Positions 18,498-27,607 are shown, counted from the first letter of the stretch. The stretch: 64,000 bases of DNA from Microbacteriaceae bacterium (GCA_004297935.1 SCRE01000004.1:92357-156356); one strand, 5' to 3'. Made by a program: numbers and translations. The notes: generated from the letters alone by a model not told the origin.

Positions 18498-19082
18498 TCA
18501 CCACGCCGCGGTCGTCGCTCGTCTCGGCACGGTCAGCATCGACATCAGGCTCACCGCGATCAGCAGGGTCGCCCCGACGATGATGAAGGCCTGCAACGTC
18601 AGCACGGGCAGGGTCAGCGCCAGAAGGCCGGCGAACAGCGCGAACAGCCCGCTGATGACACCGAACCAGCGCGGAAAGATCGTGCCGGCCGCCGCTCCGA
18701 TGAGATCGATGGCACCGCCGACGATCCAGCCGACGCCGATCACGACGGCGAGCAAGACGATCGATTGCAACGGGTCGATGACGCACAGGACCCCCACCGC
18801 GAAAATGACCACGCCGAGCAGGCCGATCAGCCAGCGGTGGCCCGCGCCGACGTGCCTCGACACAATCGCTGCAGCAAGACGAACAACCCCGGAAACCATC
18901 AGGTAGACGCCGAAGAGCACTCCGACCAGCACGAGCGTCGCGTCCTGCCAGATCAACGCCATGATGCCGACGATGATCCCCACAATGGCGATGAGGAGCG
19001 TCTCACCGCGATGGAGCTGGAGCGAGAAGCCGGGTTTCGGGTCGGACAGCGGCTGCGCCGGCGTGAAGGATGCCGGCATCAT
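18498..19082 (-). CDS. HdeD/DUF308 family membrane protein
   Basis: Small polytopic membrane protein of 194 aa with about six hydrophobic helices (LLIAIVGIIVGIMALIWQ, LVLVGVLFGVYLMVSGVVRLAAAIV, WLIGLLGVVIFAVGVLCVIDPL, IVLLAVVIGVGWIVGGAIDLIGAAAG). This is the repeated DUF308 pattern of HdeD, an acid-resistance protein in enterobacteria; function here is unknown. The ATG overlaps the stop of the quinone-reductase gene (ATGATG context), so the two are translationally coupled. Confidence 0.83.
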   Translation of the reverse strand: MMPASFTPAQPLSDPKPGFSLQLHRGETLLIAIVGIIVGIMALIWQDATLVLVGVLFGVYLMVSGVVRLAAAIVSRHVGAGHRWLIGLLGVVIFAVGVLCVIDPLQSIVLLAVVIGVGWIVGGAIDLIGAAAGTIFPRWFGVISGLFALFAGLLALTLPVLTLQAFIIVGATLLIAVSLMSMLTVPRRATTAAW

Positions 19083-20101
19083 GCGCCCACGTCGATCAGC
19101 ACCTTGCCGACTGCGCCCGCCTCGACCGCGCGATGCGCATCGGCGGTGCGCTCGAGAGCAAATCGGATGATCGGCAGTCCGGCCGCCTCACCGACGTGCA
19201 GCGCGCCAGCCGCCACAGCGTCCCTCACCGCTGCCACGGCTGTGTCCTTCTCGGCGAGCGTCGTCGTGTAGGTGAGGATGAACTGGTATCGCACGTTCTT
19301 TGTCATGTTCGCGCGCACCGGCAGCGGAAGCACGGTGCCGGCATCTGCGGCATACAGCGCGATCGTGCCATTCGGGGCGATCACGCTCTGATCCAGCTCG
19401 AGGTTCGCGAGCGGATTCACCTCGACGATGATGTCGACACCGTCGGGGCGGATGCCGCGGATCGCGGCTTCGACATCCGCCTCACGATAGTTGACCACGT
19501 GCTGCGCACCGGCGCGCGCGGCGAGCTGTGCCTTCTCCGCGCTGCTCACCGTGGCGACCACCGTCGCGCCGGCCCAGCGGGCCAACTCGATGGCGGCGTG
19601 GCCGACGGCGCCGGCCCCGCCCGCGACCAGCACGGTCCGACCATCAAGGCTGCCGGCCGCCAACTGAGGCGAGGCATGCTCGAACGCCGTGAGGGCACGA
19701 TGGGCCGTCAGCGCGGGGATGCCGAGCGTCGCACCCAGATCGAATGAGGCCGCTCCAGGAAGCGCAACGACTTGCCGCGACGGCAGTGTCACATACTCCT
19801 GAGCGGTGCCGCCGCCGGCGCGCAGTGCGGCGTCCCACACCCAGACCCGATCGCCCGGGGCGACTCCGATGACCCCTGCGCCGACGGCATCGACGAAGCC
19901 GGCACCGTCTTGCCCCGGCACCTTCGGCTGCGTCAGCAGCGTGCCGTCTCCTGCACCGACCCGTGACTTCCAGTCCGTCGGGTTCACGCCCGCCACCGCG
20001 ATCCGCACCCTGACCTCGCCGGCGGAGACCGCCGGACGCTCCCTCTCCACGAGCTGCAGAACCTCCGGAGTCCCGGTGTTGCGGTATTCGACAGCTTTCA
20101 T
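19079..20101 (-). CDS. NADPH:quinone reductase / zinc-free MDR-family oxidoreductase
   Basis: Medium-chain dehydrogenase/reductase of 340 aa: N-terminal MKAVEYRNTGTPEVLQLVE, GVNPTDWKSR, PGQDGAGFVDAVGAGV, and the NADPH-binding TVLVAGGAGAVGHAAIELARWAGATVVATV. It lacks the zinc-ligand pattern of alcohol dehydrogenases, as in quinone oxidoreductases. Start ATG at 20101 with GGAAGGAG nine bases upstream; a longer open frame is rejected. It precedes the HdeD-like gene. Confidence 0.88.
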   Translation of the reverse strand: MKAVEYRNTGTPEVLQLVERERPAVSAGEVRVRIAVAGVNPTDWKSRVGAGDGTLLTQPKVPGQDGAGFVDAVGAGVIGVAPGDRVWVWDAALRAGGGTAQEYVTLPSRQVVALPGAASFDLGATLGIPALTAHRALTAFEHASPQLAAGSLDGRTVLVAGGAGAVGHAAIELARWAGATVVATVSSAEKAQLAARAGAQHVVNYREADVEAAIRGIRPDGVDIIVEVNPLANLELDQSVIAPNGTIALYAADAGTVLPLPVRANMTKNVRYQFILTYTTTLAEKDTAVAAVRDAVAAGALHVGEAAGLPIIRFALERTADAHRAVEAGAVGKVLIDVGA

Positions 20102-20242
20102 CGTGAAACGCTCCTTCCGGCCGCTCGGGCGACCACACGGTGCAACGACCAAACGGGTCGGTCCCATTCTCCGCCACCCGGCGCACGCCGTGTGCGGCAT
20201 CCGCAATGCCAGGATGGGAAGTACCCAACGGAGGGAGCGCCA

Positions 20243-21490
20243 GTGGCCGCACCGAATCACGTCGTCATCGTAGGAGCAGGGATGGTCGGCTTGTCGACCG
20301 CGTATTTCCTGCAAGAGCACGGGGTCCGGGTCACGATCGCGGAGCGCACCGCCGTCAACGCGGGCTCGTCATGGGGCAATGCGGGCTGGATCGCGCCAGC
20401 GCTCACCATCCCGTTGCCGGAGCCCGCTGTGCTGGCCTACGGCATCGGCGCCATGATGCGACCGTCGGCACCGCTGTACATTCCGTTCACGCTGAACCCG
20501 AGGTTGCTGCGTTTCCTGCTGGGATTCGCGCGACACTGCACGCCGGCGTTCTGGCGTTCCTCGATGGCCGTGTACGCCGAGGTCGCCGGCATGGCGATGG
20601 GGGCCTTCGATGAGCTGACCGATGGCGCCGTCGCCGAGCCGACGAAGCTGGCCGAGCCGTTCCTCGCCGGTTTCGCCACGGAGAAGCAGCGCGAGGGCCT
20701 GCTCGACGAGTTCCGTGGCATCGTCGCAGCAGGCGGGGAGGTCGACTACGAGCTGGCCGACGGCGACGAGCTCCGGACGCTGGAGCCCACGCTCGGCGAC
20801 GGCGTGAAATACGGCGTAAAGCTGCACGGCCAGCACTTCATCAATCCGCCGAGGTTCGTTGCCGCGTTGGCGGACGCGGTCCGCGCGCGGGGGGCCGAGA
20901 TCGTCACCGGCTGCGACGTGCGTGAGGTGCGCGACCTCGGCGCATCCGGAGTCCGGCTCGTCCCCGTTTCCGGCGAGACACTGTCTGCGGATGCGGTGGT
21001 GCTCGCATCCGGCGCCTGGTTGGGCGCGCTCGCTCGCCGCTTCGGGGTGCGCGAGCTGGTGCAGGCCGGTCGCGGGTACAGCTTCACCGTCGTGCCGGAG
21101 GTGATGCCGGCTCGGCCGATCTACTTCCCAGCGGCGCGCGTCGCCTGCACGCCGCTGGGGGATCGCTTTCGGATCAGCGGAATGATGGAGTTCCGCTCGG
21201 CCGAGGCGCCGTTGGATCCGCGCAGAATCAACGCGGTCGTGAACGCGGCGAAGCCGATGTTCACCGGCATCGACTGGAACGACCGGCGCGAGGAGTGGGT
21301 CGGCTCGCGGCCGTGCACCCCGGACGGGCTGCCCCTGATCGGCGCCACGAAGTCTCCGCGGGTGCATGTGGCCGGCGGGCACGGCATGTGGGGCGTCACT
21401 CTCGGCCCGCTCACCGGCAAGCTCTTGGCCGATTCGATGACCGGCAGATCCGTGCCCGACGTGTACCGTAGATTCGATCCGCTTCGCTGA
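20243..21490 (+). CDS. FAD-dependent amino-acid oxidoreductase (DadA-like)
   Basis: DAO-family flavoprotein of 415 aa. FAD motif VVIVGAGMVGLSTAYFLQEHGVRVTIAERT, then SSWGNAGWIAPALTIPLPEP and the C-terminal RPCTPDGLPLIGATKSPRVHVAGGHGMWGVTLGPLTGKLLAD. This is the pattern of D-amino-acid dehydrogenase small subunits and related glycine/sarcosine oxidases. The GTG at 20243 has GGAGGGAG five bases upstream. No partner gene (alanine racemase) is adjacent, so the substrate is open. Confidence 0.86.
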   Translation: MAAPNHVVIVGAGMVGLSTAYFLQEHGVRVTIAERTAVNAGSSWGNAGWIAPALTIPLPEPAVLAYGIGAMMRPSAPLYIPFTLNPRLLRFLLGFARHCTPAFWRSSMAVYAEVAGMAMGAFDELTDGAVAEPTKLAEPFLAGFATEKQREGLLDEFRGIVAAGGEVDYELADGDELRTLEPTLGDGVKYGVKLHGQHFINPPRFVAALADAVRARGAEIVTGCDVREVRDLGASGVRLVPVSGETLSADAVVLASGAWLGALARRFGVRELVQAGRGYSFTVVPEVMPARPIYFPAARVACTPLGDRFRISGMMEFRSAEAPLDPRRINAVVNAAKPMFTGIDWNDRREEWVGSRPCTPDGLPLIGATKSPRVHVAGGHGMWGVTLGPLTGKLLADSMTGRSVPDVYRRFDPLR

Positions 21491-21620
21491 AACGCGCGTT
21501 GAGCCGCCGGGCGCCTTCGAGAGATCTTAGAGCCCGCCGCACACGCTGGGAGCAACCGCCACACGTACGCAGCCACACAGTCAGTCAAATACAGACAGCC
21601 ACACACAGACAAGGGCCTCG

Positions 21621-22358
21621 ATGTCGTCAGAGATTCTCACCCGTTCAGGGCGGCGCGCGCGCTTCCGCGGAATGCTCGCACCGTTCCGGCGATTCTGGGC
21701 GACCCTGATCGTCTCCGTGCTGGTTGTGTTGGTCGTGGTCGCCGTGGCGAAGGTCATGGCCGGGTCTGCGTCGTGGGCGCACACCGAAATCGGGGTCGAT
21801 CAGTGGCTCAGTCGCGCTCACGTTCCATTCTGGGATGCGGTGACCCTCGCAGTGCAGTGGGTGCTCTCACCCACGATGGGGCTCGTGATCGTCGTGCTGG
21901 TCTCGCTCGGCGTGCTCTGGCGAACGCGCGATCGGATGGTCGGCCTGACGTTTCTGCTGGTCGTGGCGGGCGGATGGCTCAGCTCTGAGCTGGTGAAGAT
22001 GATCGTGCACCGGCCGCGCCCCGACTTCCACCTGCTCGCTCATCCACTGTCGACCGAGGCCACTCTCGACAGCTTCCCGAGCGGGCACACCTGCTTGGCG
22101 ATGGCGCTCGCACTCGGCTTCGTTTTCCTTTATCGTCAGCGCCGCGGGCAGAAGTGGGCGATCATCGTCGGCGCAGTCTGCGTGCTGTTCGTCGCCTGGT
22201 CGCGCTTATACATCGGGGCACACTACCCGACGGATGTCCTCGGCTCGATTCTGTACACCGGTGCGGCGATGACCGCGTTCCTCGCCATCTGGAACCAGTG
22301 GCTCGTCGGCCCCGTCGAGCGGCTCATCGGAGGCCCGCGGGCACGCAAGCACGCTTGA
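21621..22358 (+). CDS. PAP2-family phosphatase
   Basis: Membrane phosphatase of the type 2 phosphatidic acid phosphatase superfamily. The three-part active site is complete: KMIVHRPRP, the FPSGHTCLAM block with catalytic His, and AWSRLYIGAHYPTDVLGS. Several membrane helices surround them, and a basic N-terminus precedes the first (FWATLIVSVLVVLVVVAVAKVMAG). Likely substrates are lipid phosphates such as undecaprenyl pyrophosphate or phosphatidylglycerol phosphate. Convergent with the slipin gene; a GC-rich hairpin lies in the 26-bp gap. Confidence 0.9.
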   Translation: MSSEILTRSGRRARFRGMLAPFRRFWATLIVSVLVVLVVVAVAKVMAGSASWAHTEIGVDQWLSRAHVPFWDAVTLAVQWVLSPTMGLVIVVLVSLGVLWRTRDRMVGLTFLLVVAGGWLSSELVKMIVHRPRPDFHLLAHPLSTEATLDSFPSGHTCLAMALALGFVFLYRQRRGQKWAIIVGAVCVLFVAWSRLYIGAHYPTDVLGSILYTGAAMTAFLAIWNQWLVGPVERLIGGPRARKHA

Positions 22359-22384
22359 GCGGGGGCGACTGCTCGCCCGCAGGG

Positions 22385-23233
22385 TCAGGCTGCGTTCGGT
22401 ACCGAACGTGGCGCGGGTGGCGGCGACGCCGGCACCGTATCGCCGTGGCTGCCGCGCAGGCTGGCGGCGGATTCCCTCGCGAGGAAGGTTCCGAGCTCAC
22501 CGATCGTGCTCATGAGCGGCGCCGGGAAGACCACGAGGGTGTTCTTGTCGACGCCGATCTCCACGAGCGACTGCAGGTTTCTCAGCTGCAGTGCCAAGGG
22601 GTGTGCCATCATCGTGTCGGAAGCCGCGCCCAGCGCAGCTGCCGCCAGCGACTCGCCCTCGGCGGCGATGATCTTCGCCCGCTTCTCGCGCTCCGCTTCG
22701 GCCTGCTTGGCCATCGCGCGTTTCATCGTTTCCGGCAACAGGATGTCCTTGAGCTCGACCAGTGTGACCTCAACACCCCATTCGACGGTCAGCACGTCGA
22801 GTATCTCGCGGATGTTCAGATTGAGGGCATCCGTTTCGGCAAGGGTTTCGTCCAAGCTGTGCTGGCCGACGACCTTGCGCAGTGTCGTCTGGGCAATTTG
22901 GTCGATCGCGGCGTGCACGTTCTCAATCGCGATGACGGACTTCACCGGGTCCACGACGCGGAAGTACGCGACCGCCGACACTCCCACGCTGACGTTGTCA
23001 CGCGTGATGATGCCTTGCGATTGGATGGGCAAGGTGACGATCCGCAACGACACCCGATGAAGCACGTCGACGGCGGGAATGATGAACCGGAGCCCGGGGT
23101 CTCTCGTGCCGATCAACCGGCCGAACCGCAATATCACGCCGCGCTCGTACTGTTTGACGACCCGAATCGAACGGGCAAGAAGTATGACCGCCACAATAAG
23201 AACGATCACCAGGATGACACTGAAGACAACCAT
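22385..23233 (-). CDS. SPFH/band 7 slipin-type membrane protein
   Basis: Stomatin-like protein of 282 aa: an N-terminal membrane anchor (MVVFSVILVIVLIVAVILLARSI), then the band 7 domain VVKQYERGVILRFGRLIGTRDPGLRFIIPAVDVLHRVSLR and AVAYFRVVDPVKSVIAIENVHAAIDQIAQTTLR. Such proteins scaffold membrane microdomains, often with an NfeD partner; none is adjacent. Start ATG at 23233 with AAGGAG ten bases upstream. Two copies of a 17-19 bp repeat lie about 50-90 bases upstream. Confidence 0.92.
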   Translation of the reverse strand: MVVFSVILVIVLIVAVILLARSIRVVKQYERGVILRFGRLIGTRDPGLRFIIPAVDVLHRVSLRIVTLPIQSQGIITRDNVSVGVSAVAYFRVVDPVKSVIAIENVHAAIDQIAQTTLRKVVGQHSLDETLAETDALNLNIREILDVLTVEWGVEVTLVELKDILLPETMKRAMAKQAEAEREKRAKIIAAEGESLAAAALGAASDTMMAHPLALQLRNLQSLVEIGVDKNTLVVFPAPLMSTIGELGTFLARESAASLRGSHGDTVPASPPPAPRSVPNAA

Positions 23234-23284
23234 GAGAATTCATCTCCTTGGCGTCGGGCAGATGCCAAACGCCCATAACACAAA

Positions 23285-23321
23285 TTATCTCTCCGGATAC
23301 CCGTTATCTCTCCAGATACCA
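23285..23321. repeat. Direct repeat upstream of the slipin gene
   Basis: TTATCTCTCC(G/A)GATACC occurs twice, 19 bp apart start to start, 50-90 bases upstream of the slipin start. The spacing, near two helical turns, would suit a dimeric regulator, but it may be just another tandem duplication. Confidence 0.5.
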
Positions 23322-23496
23322 GCGCATTGCCTGAGTTCTGTGATGCAGATGCCCCTGTGACGTCAGGATCAGCTCGGGTCGGTCACGTCTTCAACGGATC
23401 AGTGAGTTTATTTCAATAATTTCACGCGACCCATTGCGGGCCCTCGCAGGGGCGATTAACATGTCCGGTGTCTTGAGCCAATCGGAGGTAGTCGCC

Positions 23497-23802
23497 ATGT
23501 CCGTCAACGTCACGGTCAAGATTTCCGGAGACACGAACGTCTTCACCAAATCACTCAAGGAACGCGGGGACGAGTTCCGCGAAATTGCAGGGCGCGGTCG
23601 AGAGGCGGGCGCCATCCACCATCAGTTTGCTGTCGGAGACGGGTACGTTCTGGTGGTCGACGAGTGGGAGTCTGCCGGAGCATTCGAGAAGTTCTTCAGC
23701 GACCCGCAACTGACGGAATTCATCGGGCCTGTCGGCGCTGACCCGAACAGCGCCCCGGAGATCACCGTCGGTGAATCAATCGACTCTCCCGACAAGTTCT
23801 AA
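23497..23802 (+). CDS. Small conserved-type protein, possible dimeric alpha-beta barrel (ABM-like)
   Basis: A 101-aa protein starting MSVNVTVKISGDTNVFTKSLKERGDEF with GGAGG upstream. The later block GAIHHQFAVGDGYVLVVDEWESAGAFEKFFSDPQLTEFI resembles the beta-alpha-beta pattern of antibiotic-biosynthesis-monooxygenase-like ferredoxin-fold proteins, where such short proteins dimerise. No catalytic residues are recognisable. I do not assign a function. It stands alone between an AT-richer stretch and a repeat-bearing non-coding region. Confidence 0.65.
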   Translation: MSVNVTVKISGDTNVFTKSLKERGDEFREIAGRGREAGAIHHQFAVGDGYVLVVDEWESAGAFEKFFSDPQLTEFIGPVGADPNSAPEITVGESIDSPDKF

Positions 23803-23891
23803 CCGGGCAAGCCGAGGACGCAACGCGATGTAGCGCGCCTTGGAGCCGTCGAACGACGGCAGCTCCCACATCACGATCTTGCCGTCCAACC

Positions 23892-23927
23892 GGGATGTGT
23901 CCGGGCACCGGGATGTGTCCGGGCACC
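23892..23927. repeat. Perfect 18-bp tandem duplication
   Basis: Two identical copies of GGGATGTGTCCGGGCACC in tandem. Confidence 0.92.
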
Positions 23928-24085
23928 GGGGCCGACCGGAGACCTCGATGACGATGTCAGTTCTCGACCGCCGATCGCGCTGTCGCTTCCGTGCCAGCGC
24001 TCGTTGAGCCATTGCTCGCGCGGTGCCCGCCCGTGTTCGAAGACGTCGAGATCCCCAACGGTGCGGCCGTTCTGCAGGCGATGGG

Positions 24086-24149
24086 ACTGATCCCCTGCGT
24101 CACTGATCCCCTGCGTCACTGATCCCCAGTGGCACTGATCCCCCGTGTC
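24086..24149. repeat. Four 16-bp tandem repeats
   Basis: Four units all starting ACTGATCCCC; the first two are identical (ACTGATCCCCTGCGTC), and the last two diverge at their 3' halves. They lie 90-150 bases upstream of the ogt start. Confidence 0.92.
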
Positions 24150-24236
24150 TGAGTCGCCGGTAAGACCGCGCGATGCAGTCGCATCTCACGTTTCGCCCGA
24201 TCGGGGCGTCTACAGGTCAGACGGAAAGGAGCCGCG

Positions 24237-24749
24237 ATGAACACGCGACACACCACGGTGGAGACCACCCTCGGACAGCTCACGATCGTCGCGTCCGGTG
24301 AGGCGGTGACCGGACTCTACTTCCGTCACCACATCCGCCGGCCCGTGCCGGGCACCTTCGGTCCCGAGCTCAGCACGACCGACGACACCCTCCTCGCCGA
24401 TGCCGCAGCCCAGCTGAACGACTACCTCGGCGGCCGTCGACGCGAGTTCAATCTTCCGTTCGACGCGGCAGGCGAGCCCTTCCAGCACGCCGTATGGAGC
24501 ATCGCCGCCGAGATCCCGTTCGGAGAGACGACCGCGTACGGTCAGATCGCGGACCGGCTGGGCGACAAGTCGCTCGCGTACCGGGTCGGCCAGGCAGTCG
24601 GCGCGAACCCGCTATGCATCTTCGTCCCCTGCCATCGCGTGATCGGTGCGAACGGCAACCTCACGGGCTACGCCGGCGGCCTCAAGCGGAAGCAGGCCCT
24701 GCTGGAACTCGAGGAGCCGGCCCAGGTCAGCGCTGCACGCTTGTTCTAG
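24237..24749 (+). CDS. ogt: Methylated-DNA-[protein]-cysteine S-methyltransferase
   Basis: Suicide DNA-repair protein removing alkyl groups from O6-alkylguanine. The 170-aa protein carries the active-site motif IFVPCHRVIGANGNLTGYAGGLKRKQALLELE with the acceptor cysteine, and the helix-turn-helix AEIPFGETTAYGQIADRLG. The ATG has AAGGAG upstream (GGAAAGGAGCCGCG). There is no Ada regulatory domain. It is the last clear chromosomal gene before the IS remnant and the integrated element. Confidence 0.95.
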   Translation: MNTRHTTVETTLGQLTIVASGEAVTGLYFRHHIRRPVPGTFGPELSTTDDTLLADAAAQLNDYLGGRRREFNLPFDAAGEPFQHAVWSIAAEIPFGETTAYGQIADRLGDKSLAYRVGQAVGANPLCIFVPCHRVIGANGNLTGYAGGLKRKQALLELEEPAQVSAARLF

Positions 24750-24991
24750 CGAGTCTCACGGAAGACCCGTAATCACCGTATTCAATGGGATGAACATGAG
24801 ACAGCAGTTCGAGGCCGTGATCGCGCAACGTGGCGTGTCCGCGATTCGTTGGGGCGAGCGGGACACGCTTGCCCTCGTACTCCACGGCGCCGCATGAGTT
24901 GCACGCTCACGGGTTCGGACGGCCGCATCACACTCGACCTGGCCTAACTCCAATACCGTTGAATTAAGGTTGTGGCGTTTACGCTGGGGGT

Positions 24992-25340
24992 ATGCCTCGT
25001 TCTGCGTGGCGGAAGCCTGAGTCGGATTCCCGGTTGTCGGATGCGGTGTCGGTGGGAGTGCTCACGCGCGTGTTCCCGCCGGGGGTCGTTGATGAGGTGA
25101 TCGCGCAGCGCGGGCGCACCGAACGGCGTCATCGGTCGTTGCCGGCGCGGACGGTGGCGTATTTCGCGATCGGGATGGCGTTGCACGCCAATGGGTCGTA
25201 TGAGGACGTGCTCGCGCTGATCAGCGATGGGCTGGCGTGGGCGTGGCGGGACGAGGGGTCGGTGCGGCTGGCGGGCAAGGGGGCGATCTCGCACGCCCGG
25301 GCCCGTTTGGGGGCGGAGCCGCTGGAGGGACTTATGCGTC
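24992..25340 (+). pseudogene. Truncated IS4-family transposase (N-terminal domain only)
   Basis: The first 116 codons (MPRSAWRKPESDSRLSDAVSVGVLTRVFPPGVVDEVIAQRG...RLGAEPLEGL) match the N-terminal domain of IS4-type transposases, including the RSLPARTVAYFAIGMALHANGSYEDVL segment. The DDE catalytic part is absent; after PLEGL the frame continues into unrelated sequence and stops at 25393. The sequence before the ATG (CAATACCGTTGAATTAAGG) may be the IS left end. The truncation lies only 65 bases from the left end of the tRNA-Gln element, so integration or rearrangement may have removed the rest. Confidence 0.75.
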
Positions 25341-25404
25341 TCCCCCAACGCTCGAACTCAACGACAAACTGCCCGAATTGCACGGATGCCTGACCGTGCG
25401 GCCA

Positions 25405-25426
25405 ACTCGAGCCAAGAACAACTGAA
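25405..25426. other. Putative attL (distal att copy)
   Basis: ACTCGAG followed by CCAAGAACAACTGAA matches the tRNA-Gln internal sequence at 44264-44285 with one mismatch. It is placed next to the truncated IS4 gene. Confidence 0.65.
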
Positions 25427-25543
25427 GGGACTTGGCACTCCGGGTTATTCCGTGCAACTCGCTCGATCCGCGGATTTACGCGGTTCTTACGTCGATAGTC
25501 TACGGGTTGCTCCGGGTTAATACGACCCCATTCGGACCCCGCG

Positions 25544-25573
25544 ACGGGGTTTGGGACCCCGTTTAGGACCCCA
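25544..25573. repeat. Left copy of the 30-bp end repeat (possible integrase arm site)
   Basis: Starts ACGGGGTTTGGGACCCCG and continues TTTAGGACCCCA; the copy at 44152 differs at one base. It contains an inverted pair CGGGGT/ACCCCG and repeated GGACCCC. Further GGACCCC words lie just before it (25525-25543). Confidence 0.85.
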
Positions 25574-26122
25574 AGAGCACCACAAATGAACAAAGTCCGT
25601 CGCGTCCGAATCCACCTGCTCCGCGGAATACCAAGCGCCGCCGCTTGATGGTGGTGGACGCTGCCTGCAGCGTGGGACTTGAACTGTCCAGTGCACGAGA
25701 GCGCGTAGCATCCCGGAGGCTCATTTTGGCGCATGAAACCAACGATCTCGACCGATTGGCCTGTGGGCAAAACCATCAGGATTCACGGACCTACAGGGCC
25801 GGTAGCACATGAAACTTGCAGCGCTTCTGGCATGAGGCTACAAACTCGCTGTGATATTGGTCAGATTTTCGGTCACCCTTTCGGCCGCAGCGTAGCTTCC
25901 TGCACCGCCACCTCGTGAATTTGACGCACGCGGGCTTAAAGTCGGGCGGCCTATATGCACAGCCCCGGCGTCGCAATGCTGTGGGGGCGTGTGTTCGCGG
26001 GCGAGTGTTCGGTAGTGGTCCCGCTTGCGGCTTGTCACAAACGGGGTCACGTCGGAACGGTGCCGTTGGCGTGTAATGGCTGACAGAGGCGTTGCCTACG
26101 CCTTGCTTGACAGACGTGTTGC
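25574..26122. other. Element left-end region without a recognisable gene
   Basis: About 550 bases inside the left end. Short open stretches on both strands lack a ribosome site, domain or steady third-base GC bias. I see no gene here. Confidence 0.5.
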
Positions 26123-26676
26123 CTACACCTTGCCTTCCGCAAGAAGTTGATTCATCGCCGTGGCTGCACGCCTAGCCTCCGTAATGGCCTGCTGCGGAGT
26201 CAGCGCACCCGACCGCCACTCTGCGATGGTGCCAACAAGGCTCTGTCCTGTGACCATCCGGGAGGATACTCGCATGCGGTGATAGTTGTGCAGCATCGAT
26301 TGCAACTCGATCACTAAGTCGCGATCCTTGTGTCGCGCGAGCAAGCGGGTTGCGAACAGGGCAGTGAGGAGACCGTGCGGGTTTGATCCGAGATCCGTTT
26401 GGTCGATCTCGTCCCCCTTCGGTGTGTTTAGCGTCTCAAGCTCCCGAAAGGTCTCGTTCACTGCGTACAAGACCTTGACGAGCGCGTCATCGAGGCGAGC
26501 CTTGTATTGATCGTGAAGCTGCCATCTGAGGGCCAATATGCAAGTAGGCCGGAGACCACAATGCCCGCGACAGTTGCGATGAGCGTCGCCTAGAAGGAGT
26601 TCCAGTCCCGGCCCGGCTGAAGCGCGGCGACGATGGCGCGCAGCTGGCAGACGACTGACGAGTCCGAACAGGGCAT
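26123..26676 (-). pseudogene. Decayed membrane-anchored unknown protein (nonsense plus frameshift)
   Basis: Read on the minus strand, an ATG at 26676 gives MPCSDSSVVCQLRAIVAALQ, ends in DWNSF, and meets TAG at 26590-26592 where a Trp codon would be expected. The same frame continues ATLIATVAGIVVSGLLAYW, a membrane helix. A one-base shift near 26520-26530 then leads to RWQLHDQYKARLDDALVKVLYAVNETFREL and a coherent C-terminus ending AMNQLLAEGKV. The intact ancestor would have been a protein of about 180 aa with one helix and a helical soluble domain. The final 130 codons could still be expressed alone. Family not recognised. Confidence 0.6.
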
Positions 26677-26890
26677 GAGCCATACTATCCAGCCCGGCTT
26701 CCCGTCGCGCTGGCGGACCGGCCTGCAGGCAGTCGGGACGTTCCGTTCGCTGGGCTAACCCGAGCGTGACGGGCGGACGCAGCAGCCGACAGTACATCAC
26801 GTGTCCGCGCCGTGAGTGTCCTGCCGTTCTCGCGTCGAGCAGCGTCTCGCCGCACGTGCCGCGTCCTCCCATGGCGCTAGCCTCAGTATC

Positions 26891-27517
26891 ATGCCTACAC
26901 TCGGGCCAAACTCCGCGCAGATCGGCGATCTTCTCGTGCTGCCCGCATTCGTGATCTCGATCGTCGCTGCTCTGGTGGGCGCGAGCGCATTGATCTGGAA
27001 CATCGTCGCCTGGGTGCGCTCAGGCCATCGCGTCGTCGTCGAGGTCGAGGTTGTCGTGCGCAACCCCGGACGCAACGCATCGTGGACGGGCAGGCGTGGG
27101 CGCCTGAGGTGGCCGGTCGCGTCGATTCCGCCGCGTCACGTCGACTACTCGATCGTGTTCGCGACCGTCGTCGCTCGGAACAGAGGACGGGCACCCGTGG
27201 ACATCGAGCGGTTCTACTTCACGGTGGGCAGGGCGTCCGAGAATAGGAACATCTCGTGGACGATGGTCGACGATCCGCCCCTGCCACAGCGGCTGGACCC
27301 CGGTTCGAGTACGTCGCGCGAATACATGATCGGCGAGGTCGAGGCGTTCGTTCGTCGCGAGAAACGACACCGGTTCCGGGGTGCGGTTGCTCTCGGCGAC
27401 GGGCGGCAGCGCCGGTCTCGTCGCGGTTTCAACATCGACAAGCGTGGTCGCGGCGATGCCTTCCTCGCATCGCCCACAGGGCAGACGCTGAACACGCCCG
27501 CGCCGAGCGAGCAGTAG
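26891..27517 (+). CDS. Unknown protein with N-terminal membrane helix
   Basis: 208 aa from the ATG at 26891. Residues about 12-38 (GDLLVLPAFVISIVAALVGASALIWNIVAWV) form a membrane segment, followed by a predicted beta-rich soluble part (HRVVVEVEVVV, VDYSIVFATVVARNRGRAPVDIERFYFTVG) and an Arg-rich tail (RRSRRGFNIDKRGRGD). The layout (helix plus beta-sandwich) is shared by another island gene at 35611 and is often seen in membrane-anchored unknown proteins in defence islands. No catalytic motif is visible. A plausible start further upstream lacks a ribosome site. Confidence 0.6.
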   Translation: MPTLGPNSAQIGDLLVLPAFVISIVAALVGASALIWNIVAWVRSGHRVVVEVEVVVRNPGRNASWTGRRGRLRWPVASIPPRHVDYSIVFATVVARNRGRAPVDIERFYFTVGRASENRNISWTMVDDPPLPQRLDPGSSTSREYMIGEVEAFVRREKRHRFRGAVALGDGRQRRSRRGFNIDKRGRGDAFLASPTGQTLNTPAPSEQ

Positions 27518-27607
27518 GGCGGCTGCACGAAGCGGACTTCGCTCGCGTCCGCCGTGCATGGTTGAACCGCGTGGTTTGGATAGACTCGCGCGCATGGGGA
27601 ACAACGC

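Larger units (their letters stand above)
23803..24236. other. Intergenic region with two minisatellites; no confident gene
   Basis: 434 bases without a convincing gene. Minus-strand open stretches exist, but their reading crosses the repeats and they show no recognisable domain. The region contains an 18-bp perfect duplication (23892-23927) and four 16-bp units (24086-24149), and looks like decayed coding DNA. Confidence 0.5.

Noticed and set aside
23776-24119. Minus-strand small genes over the repeats
   Set aside because: Overlapping frames cross minisatellites and show no ribosome site or domain.
24791-24947. Small open frames after ogt (MNMRQQFEAVIAQRGVSAIR and a short following one)
   Set aside because: Very short and possibly a remnant of a longer gene; not enough to annotate.
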